From: Cephalopachus bancanus
Lineage: Eukaryota > Chordata > Mammalia > Primates > Tarsiidae
Assembly: GCA_027257055.1 (NCBI GenBank)
Contig: JAPVLO010000182.1
Span: 4,216,001 to 4,280,000 of the forward strand
Length of the DNA stretch: 64,000 nucleotides
Direction: 5' to 3'
Positions 1 to 10,374 of the stretch are shown piece after piece. Below the pieces are notes generated by a model that saw only the letters and a list, made by a program, of their open reading frames with translations, had not been told where the DNA came from and searched no databases. Every line of letters starts with the position of its first letter. Position 1 is the stretch's first letter. Position numbers and translations under genes: made by a program.

Positions 1-52
1 TACAGAGCTACCAGTTGATGCTGCTGTTGCTAGTCCCTGAACCACACTTTGA
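1..52. repeat. MER5A-like hAT MITE, terminal fragment
   Basis: The first 50 bases resemble the end of the MER5A non-autonomous hAT element (a GATGCTGCTG-type block, then ACCACACTTTGAGA). The rest lies outside the window. No terminal repeat partner can be seen. The family assignment is from memory of the consensus. Confidence 0.5.
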
Positions 53-149
53 GATGCAAATAATCAAAGGCACAAAGTAGAGAGCTTGGAAACAAACCTA
101 TGCATTTATGAAAGCTTGCTATAGGTTAAAGATGGCACAGCAGATTAGC

Positions 150-478
150 AGGGAACGTGAACTCTTTAATAAATTGGGCTAGCCCAATATCCTTATAAGA
201 AGGAGGCAGGAGTGTCAGCGCGAGAGGGATTCTATGTAGCTTTGAAGATGCGGGGAGAGGCCCCAAACCAAGAAATGGAGGCAACTGGAAGCTGGAAAAG
301 GAAAGGAAATGGATTCTCCCCTAGAGCCTCCAGAGAAAGAGAGCCTTACTGAGACTTTGATTTTAGCCCAGCGAAACTCATTTCGGAGCCTCTGACCCTA
401 TAAAATAAGAAATTTGCTGCTTTAATCACTGTTTGTGGCAATTTGTTGAAGTAACACGAAGAAACCAATATACTATAA
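150..478 (+). mobile_element. MaLR-like LTR (MLT1 group), partial
   Basis: The order of motifs follows an ERVL-MaLR-type LTR in sense: CCTTATAAGAAGGAGGCAGG, then GGATTCTCCCCTAGAGCCTCC, then an AATAAG-type polyadenylation region and GTTTGTGGCAATTTGTT near the 3' end. The 5' part is missing or unrecognisable. There is no internal retroviral sequence, so this is a solo LTR relic. The exact subfamily is uncertain. Confidence 0.5.
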
Positions 479-589
479 ACAGATGGCACCATACAACAAA
501 GGGAAGGGACGAGCCACAGGTTGGGAGCATTTTGCAAAACGTATAGCTAACAAAGAATTTGAATGCAAGAATACACGATGAACTGCAGC

Positions 590-1065
590 TCACAAAAATC
601 AGCAAGTGACCCATTGGACAGACAGGCAAAGGATATATACAGAATTCACAGTGGAGGAGAGCTCAGTGGCCAACAGAAATGAGGAAAGATACAATCTCAC
701 ACATAATCGGAAACATAAATTAGAAAAACAATGAGATGCCATTTTATACCCAGCAAAATTAAAAACATTTGATAACACAGCGAAACACTAACAGGAGTGG
801 ATGTTTTTGCAATGACTTTGGAGACAGCAATTTGGCAATTTAGTAAACTTGAAGGCACACACACTTTGTGACATAACAATTTCATTTGTAGGTATTTCAC
901 TAGACACTGTCACATGTGAGTACTTGGAGAAACTTACAAGACTGTTCATTGAGGCATTTTTGTAATATTTAACAATTGGAGAGAAACAAAATAGTCTTCA
1001 GTGGGTAAATGGATAAATGTGGTATAGTTTTACAGTGGAATATGACAAAGCATGACTTGACTATA
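590..1065 (+). mobile_element. L1M LINE fragment, ORF2 C-terminal region
   Basis: The plus strand follows old mammalian L1 ORF2 near its 3' end: AACAATGAGATGCCATTTTA, then ACTTTGGAGACAGCAATTTGG, then TAAATGGATAAATGTGGTATA. Frame is lost throughout by indels and stops. It is 5'-truncated and no A-tail or target duplication can be defined. Confidence 0.75.
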
Positions 1066-1142
1066 TTTGTAATTATCCCCTGGCAGATATTTGAAAACCT
1101 GATCATGCTTCTCCTTTAATGAAAAATGCTCCAGAGAGCTTT

Positions 1143-2065
1143 TTAAAAATGGTTTTATTGAGGTCTAACTGATATACAATAAACAATAAATTAAAGTGCG
1201 CCATAATTTGATGACTTTTGGTATTTGTATAAGCTCGTGAAATATATCACGGTCTATCACCTCGAAATTTTCCTGGGACCCCTTTCCTTTTCTCTGGCCC
1301 TCCACTTTCCCTCCCATCCCCAGATAACCCTTGATTTGCTTTCTGTCACGGGAGATTTTCTAGAGTCTTCTATAAGTGGAATCATGGAGCATGTACTCTT
1401 TTATTTTTGTCTTTCTTCTTTCGCTCAACATCATTATTTTGAGATGCGTCCATGTGGCTGCGTGGTTCACTCCTTTTTTTGCTGAGTAGAATTTCGCTGT
1501 GTATAGACACCACAGTTTGCTTATCCCGTCACCCGTTGGTGAACAGTAGGTTGCTTTCAGTGTTCAGCTATTACAAATCAAGCTGCTGTGAATTCTGGTG
1601 TACAAGTCTTTGTATGGAGGGCAGGGGTACAGGTGAAAGGGTAGGGGCACAGGTGAGAGAGCAGGTGAGAGGACGGGGTGCAGGTGAGAGGACAGGGGTG
1701 CAGGTGAGAGGGTATGGGCACAGATGAGAGGACAGGGGCACAGGTGAGAGGGCAAGGGCACTTGTGAGAGAGCAGGGGTGCAGGTGAGAGGGCAGGTGAG
1801 ACGGCAGGGGTGCAGGAGCACAGGTGAGAGGGCAGGGGCATAAGTGAGAGGGCAGGGGTGCAGGTAGGAGGGCAGGGGTGCATGTGAAAGGGTAGGGACA
1901 CAGGTGAGAAGGCAGGCGTGACTTCTGTTCTCCTATGCTCTTATTTCTCTTAGGTAAATTCATCAAAGTGGAACGACTCTATTTATTGGTGTCTGTTTAA
2001 CTTCTGAAGAACTTGCCATGACAGCCATACCATTTTACATTCCCCCCAGAAGGCTTCAGTGCGTT
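1143..2065 (-). mobile_element. L1M LINE fragment, interrupted by a minisatellite
   Basis: The plus strand is antisense to an old L1 3' end. It starts with GGTTTTATTGAGGTCTAACTG, continues through GGAATCATGGAGCATGTACTC and GCTGAGTAGAATTTCGCTGTG, and reaches GTACAAGTCTTTGTATGGA at about 1599-1617. After the array the same L1 resumes at about 1935 (TATGCTCTTATTTCTCTTAGG) and continues to CCATTTTACATTCCCCCC near 2050. In L1 these two flanks are normally adjacent, so roughly 300 bp of repeat sits in one L1 copy with almost no loss of L1 sequence. The copy is coding-dead. Confidence 0.75.
1618..1918 (+). repeat. 20-bp-unit G-rich minisatellite, array 1 (about 15 units)
   Basis: Direct repetition of a unit close to CAGGTGAGAGGGCAGGGGTG with period 20, with some shortened units (for example near 1663 and 1795). 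Units vary by substitution, including GGCACAGG and GGTATGGG forms. Each unit contains CAGGTGAG, which matches both a 5' splice-donor consensus and an E-box, and GGGCAGGGG, which resembles the Jeffreys minisatellite core GGGCAGGAXG. Because 20 is not a multiple of 3, the complementary strand is open in all three frames. The resulting proline- and cysteine-rich ORFs are repeat artefacts. Confidence 0.95.
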
Positions 2066-2365
2066 TTAAGAATGAGATTGCAACTTGTTAGGTATTTCGA
2101 TTTTCAGTTCCCTTCCCTAAAAGTCTGGGAGGGCCCTGGGAATGTAAGCGTTAACAGGGATCCCAGGTGCTGTCGGGAGCAGATGAGTAGTGAAACAGTA
2201 TCCTAGGGGATATATTCTTAACCACAGAGCTGGATTTACGGGCCTTGCAGGATCTTGCTCCTGTCTAGTTCACAGGCCGGGCACTCCCTGCTTCAGCAGT
2301 GTTAAACTGTGCACGGTTCATTGTATGACAGACTCTCTCATTCATCCAGTACTTACTGAGTGTGG
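2066..2365. other. Unclassified sequence
   Basis: I recognise no gene or named repeat here. The end (CATTCATCCAGTACTTACTGAGTGTGG) is weakly reminiscent of an antisense L2 or MIR end but is too short to assign. Confidence 0.4.
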
Positions 2366-3137
2366 TGGACATAATAGTGACCCCCCCAACACAAGTGTCC
2401 ACATGCTAACCCTCAGAACCATGAATGTGACCCTCTTCAGAAAAATGGTCTTTGTAGATGTACTAAGTTAAAGAACTTGAAATAAGATTGTCTTGAATTT
2501 AGGGTGAGTTCTAAATCTGGTGCTAGGAGTCCTTTTAAGAGAAACGCCAGGCACGGCGGTGCACACCTATAATCCCAACATTTTGGGAGGCCGAGGGAGG
2601 ATTGCTTGAGCTCAGGAGTTCGAGGCCAGCCTAGGCAACATATTGAGGCCCTGTCTCTACAAAAGATCGAAAAATTATCTGGGTGTGATGGCGCAGACCT
2701 GCAGTCCCAGCTCTCAGAAGGCTGAGGTGAAGGATCACCTGAGCCCAGGAAATTGAGGCTTTGGGAGCCATGATTGTGCCATTGCACTCCAGCCTGGGCA
2801 ATAGAGTAAGACCCTGACTCAAAAAAAAAATATATATATATATATAAAGAGAAAGGCAGTAAGAGACAGAGATGCAGAGAAGCCCATGTGAAGACAGAGG
2901 CAGACATAGAGGGATGCTGTTGCCAGGCCAAGAATGCTGGGAGCCCCCAGACTCTAGAAGAGAAAAAGAAGGATCCTTCCCAGAGCCTGGGGAAGGGGGT
3001 GGCCCTGCCCACACCATGAGTTGGATTGCTGTTCTCCAGAACTGTGAGAATAAATTTTAGTTTTTTAAGAACTGTGAGAATACATTTCAGTTTTTTAAAG
3101 TCATCCAGCTTTTAGTTATTTGTTACAGCAGTGAGAT
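2366..3137 (+). mobile_element. MLT1-type MaLR LTR, split by an Alu
   Basis: The left part (about 2366-2545) has the LTR start-like GTGGACATAATAGTGACCCCCC and TGTAGATGTACTAAGTTAA. The right part (about 2855-3137) has GAGACAGAGATGCAGAGAAG, CCATGTGAAGACAGAGGCAG and then TTCTCCAGAACTGTGAGAAT with an AATAAATTTTAG signal. This is the layout of a sense MLT1 LTR. A segment around AACTGTGAGAATA-TTTTAG is duplicated in tandem (3041-3090). An Alu lies in the middle and another cuts the 3' end. Confidence 0.7.
2546..2846 (+). mobile_element. Alu, full-length dimer
   Basis: The left arm starts GCCAGGCACGGCGG, both monomers are present, and the A-tail runs into an (AT)n tract. Target duplication AAGAGAAA at 2537-2544 and 2847-2854 shows insertion into the MLT1 LTR. 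Confidence 0.9.
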
Positions 3138-3352
3138 CTTTTTTTTTTTTTTTGAGTTGGAGTTTCACTCTCTCAGGTTGGAGTGCAGTGGCATGCTCAC
3201 AGCCACCACAACTTCAACCTGCAGGGCGCAGGTGATCCTTCCGCCTCAGCTTTCCAAGTAGCTGGAACTACAGGTGCACACCACCACACCTGGCGAATTT
3301 TCTGATTTACTGTAGAGATGAGGTCTCACCAAGTTGCCCAGGCTGGGAGATT
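3138..3352 (-). mobile_element. Alu, truncated
   Basis: A T-run is followed by GAGTTGGAGTTTCACTC, the right arm and the linker. The element stops after GTTGCCCAGGCTGGGAG, so most of its left arm is missing. It lies head-to-head with the next, oppositely oriented Alu, giving a potential hairpin of about 200 bp per arm. Confidence 0.85.
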
Positions 3353-3373
3353 TGAAGATTAAAAGATAAGGAT

Positions 3374-3704
3374 CCCACTGGGCATGGTGGCTCATACCTA
3401 TAATCCCAGCACTTTGAGAGGCTGGGGTGAGAGGATTGCCTGAGTATAGGGGTTCGAGACCAGCCTGGGCAACTTGGTGGGAACTTGTCTCTATAATAGA
3501 TAAATAAGAAGTAGCTGGGCATGGTGGCATGCGCTTGTGATTTCAGCTACTTGGAAGGCTGAGGAGGAAGGATCGCCTGAGCCCAGCAGGTTGAGGCTGC
3601 AGTGGCCGTGAGTGTGTCACTGCACTCCGGTCTGGGTGACAGAGTGAGAGTCTGACTCAATTAAATAAATAAATACATAAATACATAAATAAATGAATAA
3701 GTAA
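3374..3704 (+). mobile_element. Alu with tetranucleotide-rich tail
   Basis: Full dimer from GGGCATGGTGGCTCATACC to GAGAGTCTGACTCAATT. Its tail has become an AAAT/ACAT microsatellite (about 3660-3700). Confidence 0.9.
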
Positions 3705-4076
3705 ATGATGTGGATTCCTCTCTTGGGGAGTAGAAAAGTGGAAAAACAAACTTACAGAGAAGAGTTAAGTTACATTCAATTAAGACAACTGCTACGATTG
3801 GGTGGTCTTAGTAAGGAGAGCGATTGCAAAAGCCTGATTGAAGAAGCAGCTGTGTCCTGTCCGCCCTTTCTCCCCTACCTTTCCTCTTCCCCCTTCCCCC
3901 CCACCTTCCTATTCCCCCACTGGGGTTCCACTGTTGCCTGACTCAAAAAATTATTAAGAGCATCTTCACTGTGCAATATACACAAACCAGAAATCTAAGA
4001 GTCACTCTGATATCTTACCCCTACCCTGGCCACATACCCTGTGCTCTTTCTGTTCCCATAGCTCTCCTGGTGCTGT
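3705..4076. other. Unclassified sequence with pyrimidine tract
   Basis: No gene or recognisable repeat. 3860-3920 is a C/T-rich tract. Confidence 0.4.
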
Positions 4077-5832
4077 TTATTTCATTAATTTTTTTTTCTT
4101 TATTTTAAAGATGTGGGGTACAATTCAGGTTAGGTATACAAATATTCATCATGCAGGTACCCTTGTTGATGAGGTGTGCCCCTCCCTCCCCTGGCAGTTT
4201 CCCTCAACTGCCAATCCCACCCCCTCCCCTGACAGTTTCCCACTATAGCCAATCCCTTTCTTATAGTATTATGATAATTGTTCAAGGTCCACTTATGAGT
4301 GAGAACGTATGGTACTCTGTTCTTTGTTTCTGTGATAGATCACTGAGTGTGATAGACTCTAAATCCATCCCACTTGCTGCGAAGTTCATATGTTTGTCCT
4401 TCTTTACAGCTGCATAATGGTCCATTGTGTATATGTACCACAGTTTTTTTATCCAGTCCAGCTTTGATGGGTAGCATGGTTGGGTCCATGTTTTTGCGAT
4501 CGTGAACAAAACTGCAACAAACATGCATGTGCAGGTATCTTTTTGGTAGAATGACTTGAGTTCCTCTAGGTATATTCCCAATAGGGGGATTGGTGGATCA
4601 CATGGAAGGTTAATTTCTTTCAGAAATTGCCACACTGTCTTCCAAAGATGTTGCACTAGTTTGCATTCCCACCAGCAGTGCAGAAACGTTCCTTTTTCTC
4701 CCCATCCTTGCCAGCATCAGTTGTTGTCTATTTTATTAATGATGGTCATTCTTACTGGGGTTAGGTGGTATCTCAGTGTGGTTTGGATTTGCATTTCTCT
4801 GATGATGAGTGAGGCTGAGCACTTTTTCATGTGTCTGTTGGCTGCCCGTCTATCTTCTTTTGAGAAGTGTCTATTCATGTCTTTTGCCCACTTTTTAATG
4901 GGGCTGTTCATCTTTTTCCTTTTGACCTGTTTGAGTCCCTTGTAAATCCTAGATGTTAGGCCTTTGTCAGACATACAGTTGGCAAATATTTTTAACCATT
5001 CTGTGGGCTATCTCCCCATCCTCTTAATGGCTGGTTTCTTTTGCTTTGCAGAAGCTCGTCACCTTGATGATGTCCTACTTGTCTATCTTATCTCTTATGG
5101 ATGGGCACTTGGGGTTTATATCAGTTCCAATTTCCATAAGGGTGTCTCCTGCATTTTCTAAGATTCTATAGTTTGAGGTTTTACGTTTAGGTCTGTGATC
5201 CATTTAGAGTTGATTTTTTGTGTATGGTGATAGGTAGGGGTCCTGTTTCAATATTTTGCATGTGATCAGCCAGTTTTCCCAGCACCATTTACTGAATAGG
5301 TTTTCCTCTTCTCAGTGGTTGTTGTTGGAGGCTTTGTCAAAGGTGATTTGGCTTAAAAATTGAGGCTTTGATTGCAAGAATCTCTATCCTGTTCCATTGG
5401 TCTATATGACTGTTCTTGTACCAACACCAGGTTGTCTTGATTATTGTAGCCTTATAGTAATGTTTGAAGTCTGGAAGCGTGTACCTCCTGCTTTGTTTCT
5501 TTTGGTAAGGATTATTTTGGCTATTCATTTAATGCTTCCATATGAATTTCTGTACTGTCATTTCCAGGTTGAGAAGAATGATGTTGGTAATGTAATGGGT
5601 ATTGCGTTGAATTTGTAGATTGCCCTTGGTAGGATGGACATCTTAACAATGTTGCTTCTTCCTATCCATGAGCATGGAATATTTTTCCATTTCTTTGTGT
5701 CTTCTTGGATTTCTTTGAGCAGCGTTTTGTAGTTCTCATTGTAAAGGTCTTTCACTTCTCTGGTTAGGAAGATGCCAAGGTATTTCATTTTTTTTTTTTT
5801 TCGTGGCTATTGTGATTGGGATTGTGCTTTTT

Positions 5833-6146
5833 TTTTGGTTTTTTTGTTTTTTGTTTTTTGAGTTTTTTGTTTTTTGACAGAGTCTCACTCTGTCGCCCAG
5901 ACTGGAGTGCAGTGGCTGCTCCCGGCCACCACAGCCTCGACCTGCTGGGCTCCGGTGATCCTTCCACCTCAGCCTTCCAAGTAGCCGGAATTACAGGCAT
6001 GCGTTACCATGCCCGCTGATTTTTTGATTTACAGTAGAGATGAGGTCTCGCTGCCCAGGCGGGTCTCGAACCCGTGGGCTCAGGCAATCCACTCACCTCA
6101 GCCTCCCAAAGGTGCAGAATTACAGGCTGAGCCACCGAGTCCAGCT
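5833..6146 (-). mobile_element. Alu, young subfamily, inserted in L1
   Basis: Full dimer in antisense. It carries the subfamily features GCAGTGGCTGCTCCCGGCCAC in the right arm and the 5-bp deletion GCTGCCCAGGCGGGTCTCG in the left arm. The perfect 14-bp duplication GGATTGTGCTTTTT (5819-5832 and 6147-6160) dates it after the L1. Confidence 0.95.
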
Positions 6147-6316
6147 GGATTGTGCTTTTTATTTGGTTCTCTGCCTGCTTGTTATTGGTGTATAAGAATG
6201 CAACTGTCTTTTGCATATTTACTTTGTACCTCAAGATGTTGCCAAAGTTCTTTATCAGTGCAAGCAGATTTTTGACAGATTCTCATGGATTTTTGAGGTA
6301 TAGAATCATATTGTCA

Positions 6317-6472
<156 letters not shown>

Positions 6473-7495
6473 CTAGTTTCTGTCTGTTAGCAATATGTTA
6501 GCTGTGGGTTTGTCATAGATGGCGCTTACTATTTTGAGGTATGTTCCTTCCATACCTAGGTGTTTGAGGGTTTTTATCAAGAAGCGATGCTGGATTTTAT
6601 CAAAAGCTTTTTCTGCATCTAATGATATAATCATGTGGTTCTTGTGATGTTGAACCAGGCCTGCATCCTGTGGTTGAAGCCTACTTGGTCATGGTTGATG
6701 ATTTTTGAGATGTGTTTTTGGATCCTATTTGCTGGAATCTTATTGAGGATTTTTGCATCTATGTTCATAAGGCTATTGGCCTGTAGTTCTCTTTTTTTGT
6801 TGGCTCTTTACCTGGTTTGGGTATCAGTATGATGTTAGCTTTGTAAAATGATTTGGGGAGAATTCTATCTTTCTCAACTGCCTGGATTACTTTCAGCAGG
6901 ATTGATGTCAGCTCCTTCTTGCATGTTTTGTAGAATTATGCTGGAAAGTCATCTGGTCCAGGACTTTTTTTTGTAGGTAGTTTTTTTATGACAGAGTCAA
7001 TTTCCTGGGCAGTTATTGGTCTATTTAGTGTTTTGATGTCTTCTTGTTTCAACCTGGGGAGGTTGTGTGATCTCAGAAAGTTCTCCATTTCATTTAGGTT
7101 ATCACGTTTGTTTCCATACAGGTGTGCATAGTAATCTCTGATAATCTTTTGTATTTCTTCGGGATCAGTTGTGATTTGATCTTTTGTATTTGGGCTTTCT
7201 CTCTCTCTCTTTTTGGTCATTCTGGCTAGGGGGTCCATCAGTCTTGTTAATTCTTTCAAAGAACCAGTTTTTTGTTTTGTTGATGTTTTCTATGTATTTT
7301 TGTTTTCTATGTCCTGTATTTGGGCTCTTATTTTGGTGATCTGGATTCTTTTGCTAAAGTTAGGGTTCTGGTGGTCTTCTCTTTCCAGCTCCCTTAGGTG
7401 ATTAGTTAGGCTATCAACTTGTGATCTTTCCATTTTTTTGGTATGCGTTCATAGAGATAAAAATGCCCCTCTTAGAACTGTTTTCATGGCCCAGA

Positions 7496-7537
7496 AGAGG
7501 ACAGGGGTACAGGTGAGAGGGTAGGGTACATATGAGA
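7496..7537 (+). repeat. Two-unit copy of the 20-bp minisatellite inside L1 ORF2
   Basis: GAGGACAGGGGTACAGGTG followed by AGAGGGTAGGGTACATATGAGA is about two units of the array at 1618-1918, in the same strand orientation. The flanks are L1 ORF2 antisense (TGTTTTCATGGCCCAGA before, CTTCATTTTCATTTTTTCCCAGG after). The G-rich block is not part of any L1 sequence I know. Confidence 0.8.
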
Positions 7538-8205
7538 AAATGTTTCTTCATTTTCATTTTTTCCCAGGAATCTTTTAATTTCTGTTTTGATTCCCTGTTC
7601 ACCCAGTAGTTGTTCACCATCATGCTGTTTGTGTCCATGTCTTTGTGGGCTTTGGGGAAATTTTGTTAGTGTTGATATTTATTTTTATTCCACTGTGGTC
7701 TGAGAAGGTGCATGGCATTATTTCAATCTTATGGAATTTGTTTATGCTTGATTTATGGCCAAGGATGTGATCGATCTTGGAGTACATTCCATGTGGTGAT
7801 GAGTAGAATGTATAATCTGTGGTTGTTGGGTGGAATATTCTGTAGGTATCTATTAAGTCCATTTGGTCGAGTATCAAGTTTAGGTTCTGGATCTCTTTGT
7901 TGTTCTTTTGTCTCGGTGATCTATCGAGCTATTAGTGGGGTATTCAAGTCCCCTGCTATAATAGTATTAGGGTCAATATCTTTTTTTAGTTTACTTAGTA
8001 GTTGCTTTATAAATGCTGGTGCTCCTGTGCTGGGTGCATATATGTTTAGGATGGATATTTCTTGTTAAGGGAGTGCACCTTTATCATTAAGTAGTGTCCT
8101 TTTGCATCTTTTAAAATTTCTGATAGCTTAAATGTTGTTTTGTCTGATATTAAGGTTGCAACTCCTGCTTTCTTTTATGATCCATGTATTTGCCTGGAAA
8201 CTCAT

Positions 8206-8402
8206 TTTTCATCCTTTAACACACATCAACCCCAAAGCTAAAAGAAAAAAAGCAAACAAAGAAAAATCTTTATAAGAACCTCATGACAGGGATAAACAAT
8301 CACATTTCAGCCGGAATGTGGACTAAATGCACCACTGAAAAGACACAGAATGGTAAACTAGGTAAGAAACCATGACCCAATTATTTGCTGCAACCAGGAA
8401 AC
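8206..8402 (+). mobile_element. L1 5' inverted segment (twin priming)
   Basis: This segment is L1 sense on the plus strand, opposite to the body that abuts it. It holds the A-rich inter-ORF region and the ORF2 start (ATGACAGGGATAAACAATC at about 8284), then GGACTAAATGCACCACTGAA and GACACAGAATGGTAAACTAGG, ending at CAACCAGGAAAC. In L1 the piece ends only tens of bases upstream of where the non-inverted body begins, as expected for twin-primed reverse transcription. The 13-bp target duplication lies right after it, so both pieces came from one insertion. Confidence 0.88.
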
Positions 8403-8415
8403 TTATTTCATTAAT

Positions 8416-9002
8416 ATTTCTAAAAATCCCCCACTTCTCCTCCCTCTGTAGTTCCCGCCATAGTCCAAACTCCATCACCTCTGGCCTGAGGAGTTCCCGC
8501 CTAATGATCTACTCACCCTGCTGATTAAACCAGCTCATGGATTTACATGGCTCTTAAAACCAAGGTAATCCCCTCAAGCAGGACCCAGAGGCCCTGTTGG
8601 CTAGCCTTGCAGACCGCCTCTCCTCCACTGGCCCCCATGCTTTGGCCACTCTGGTGACATTAGTCCCGTCCCTTCCCAGCTCCTTCCACCACTGGGCTGT
8701 TCAGCAAATGTTCCCTGCACAAAAGAACTGTGACTCTACTTCCCCCAGGCGACTGCTACTGCCTCAGCCATCCTTCTCCAGAGAACCCCTCCTCCTCCTC
8801 CTGACCAAGTCACGCACTCTTATTTTAATCCCTGAGAGCAAGGCTTGCCTCTCAGTCACAGGTGCAATTTACATTCGCTCTGATTACTGCCTTGATGTCT
8901 GCTGCCCCCAGCATCAAGCTCCTTAGACAATAGGGGCTGTGACCTCTTTTGCTCATGTTGGTGTCCTTAAGGCACAGCCTGGTGCTTGGTGCAAGTAGCT
9001 AG
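8416..9002 (+). mobile_element. L2 LINE 3' region, degraded
   Basis: Diffuse similarity to L2 sense: a C-rich coding-like stretch with TGCTTTGGCCACTCTGGTGAC, CAAATGTTCCCTGCACAAAAG, CTCCTTAGACAATAGGGGC and a terminal CACAGCCTGGTGCTTGG. The reading frame is broken. Confidence 0.5.
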
Positions 9003-9019
9003 ACAATTCACATTTGTTG

Positions 9020-9336
9020 GCGGGCTCGGTGGCTTGGCCTGTCATCCCAGCACTTTGGGAGGCCGAGGTGAGTGGATTGCCTGAGCCCGCAGGTTCAAGA
9101 CCGGTCGGGCAACTTGGCGAGACCTCGTCTCTATAAGATACAAAATAAAATAAAAAATTGTACAATGAAAATTAGCTGGGCACGGTCATGCATGCCTGTA
9201 GTTCCTGCTACTTGGAAGGCTGAGGTGGAAGGATGACTGGAGTCCAGCAGATCGATGCTGGGGTGGCTGTGAGCGTGACACTGCCCTCCAGCTTGGGCGA
9301 CAGAGTGAGACTCCAACTCAAAAAAGAACCCAAAAA
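9020..9336 (+). mobile_element. Alu, full-length dimer
   Basis: Starts GCGGGCTCGGTGGC and ends CTCCAACTCAAAAAAG. Target duplication ACAATTCA(C/T)(A/G)TTTGTTG at 9003-9019 and 9337-9353 (15 of 17 bases match). Confidence 0.93.
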
Positions 9337-9353
9337 ACAATTCATGTTTGTTG

Positions 9354-9565
9354 AATGATGAAGAGCTTGCCCAATTATTTGTAATTGCAAAAAATGGAAG
9401 ATTGTTTTCAACTGTAATTCAAATAATTCTGTTAAAGAAACCAAGGAAGACAAGTAGTGACCCAAGGAGGGGAGACAGTCCCTGTCATCCACTTCCACCC
9501 TCCTTTCCTGTCCTCCAGCCCCACGAGTGCTTGATCCTACCCACCTACCATAGACCTGTGGCTCT
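9354..9565. other. Unclassified sequence left of array 2
   Basis: No repeat or gene recognised. The C-rich end grades into the minisatellite. Confidence 0.4.
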
Positions 9566-10192
9566 ACCCTCTCAATTGCACCCTGCCCTCTGACCTGCAC
9601 ACCTGCTGTCTCACCTGCACCACTGCCCTCTGACTTCACTCCTGCCCTCTCTCTTGAACTCTTGCCCTCTCACCTGCACTTATGCTGTCTCACTTGCACC
9701 CCTGCCCTCTCACCTGCACCCCTGCCCTCTCACCTGTGCCTCTGCCCTCTCACCATACCCATGCCCTCTCACCTGCACTGTTGGTCTAGCACTTGTGCCC
9801 TTGCCCTCTCACCTGTACCCCAACCTTTCACCTGCACCTCTGCTGTCCATCTGAGCCCCTGCCCTCTTACCTGCACCCCGTCCTCTTGCCTGTGACCCTG
9901 CCCTCTCATCTGCACCCCTGCCCTGTTACCTGCACACTTGTCCTCTCTCTTATGCTCCTGCTCTTTCACCTGCACCTCTGCCCTCTCACCTGCACCCTTG
10001 CCCTCTCACCTGCACCCCATCCTCTCACCTGCACTCCCGTCCTCTCCTCTGCACCCCTGCCCTCTGACCTGTACCCCTGCCCTCTCCCCTATGCGCCTGC
10101 TCGTTCACCCGCACCCCTCCCCTCTCACCTGCACCACCGTTCTCTCACCTGTGCTCTGTCCTCTCACTCATGTTCCATTCTCTCACCACCTT
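9566..10192 (-). repeat. 20-bp-unit minisatellite, array 2 (about 31 units, inverted)
   Basis: Period-20 repetition of CACCTGCACCCCTGCCCTCT, the reverse complement of the unit at 1618-1918. Central units (9680-9740 and 9960-10020) are nearly identical to one another, while units at both edges are more diverged (TCTTGAACTCTTGCCCTCT, ACTCATGTTCCATTCTCTC), as expected for an array that turns over in the middle. ORFs of 60-134 residues on the plus strand are repeat translation only. Confidence 0.95.
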
Positions 10193-10374
10193 CCTAGGTT
10201 GTGTAGTTCTGTCTCGAGATTCAGGAAGGGGAAGGCTGTTGGAGGGGTCTTTCACCTCACATCAGTTCGGGTAGTGACTTCACCTCCCCACCTGGGATGT
10301 CGGCTTTCTGCGAAGGAAGGAGCTAGCATAGTCAAAAATTAAACTCCTAACACCTGGCGGGCACGCCTACAAAC
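10193..10374. other. Unclassified sequence right of array 2
   Basis: No gene or named repeat recognised. Confidence 0.4.

Noticed and set aside
1571..1966. Three overlapping minus-strand frames (85-131 residues) rich in repeated PLPSHLCPCP-type segments
   Set aside because: They are translations of the 20-bp minisatellite. A 20-bp period visits all three frames, so if the unit lacks stops every frame stays open.
2437..3012. 191-residue minus-strand frame
   Set aside because: The central part is antisense Alu translation and the ends are MLT1 LTR.
3246..3530. Many other short frames with [24 protein letters not shown] segments
   Set aside because: These are the standard translations of Alu elements and recur at each Alu in the window.
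3138..3704. Head-to-head Alus as a possible structured RNA gene
   Set aside because: An inverted Alu pair can fold, but this is common and there is no sign of a dedicated transcript.
6936..7259. 107-residue minus-strand frame that looks like real protein
   Set aside because: It is the pre-RT part of L1 ORF2 in an inactivated copy, already covered by the L1 entry.
9654..10342. Several plus-strand frames of up to 134 residues with repeated SPAPLPSHLHPCP segments
   Set aside because: Same cause: inverted minisatellite array 2. The opposite strand also yields a frame.
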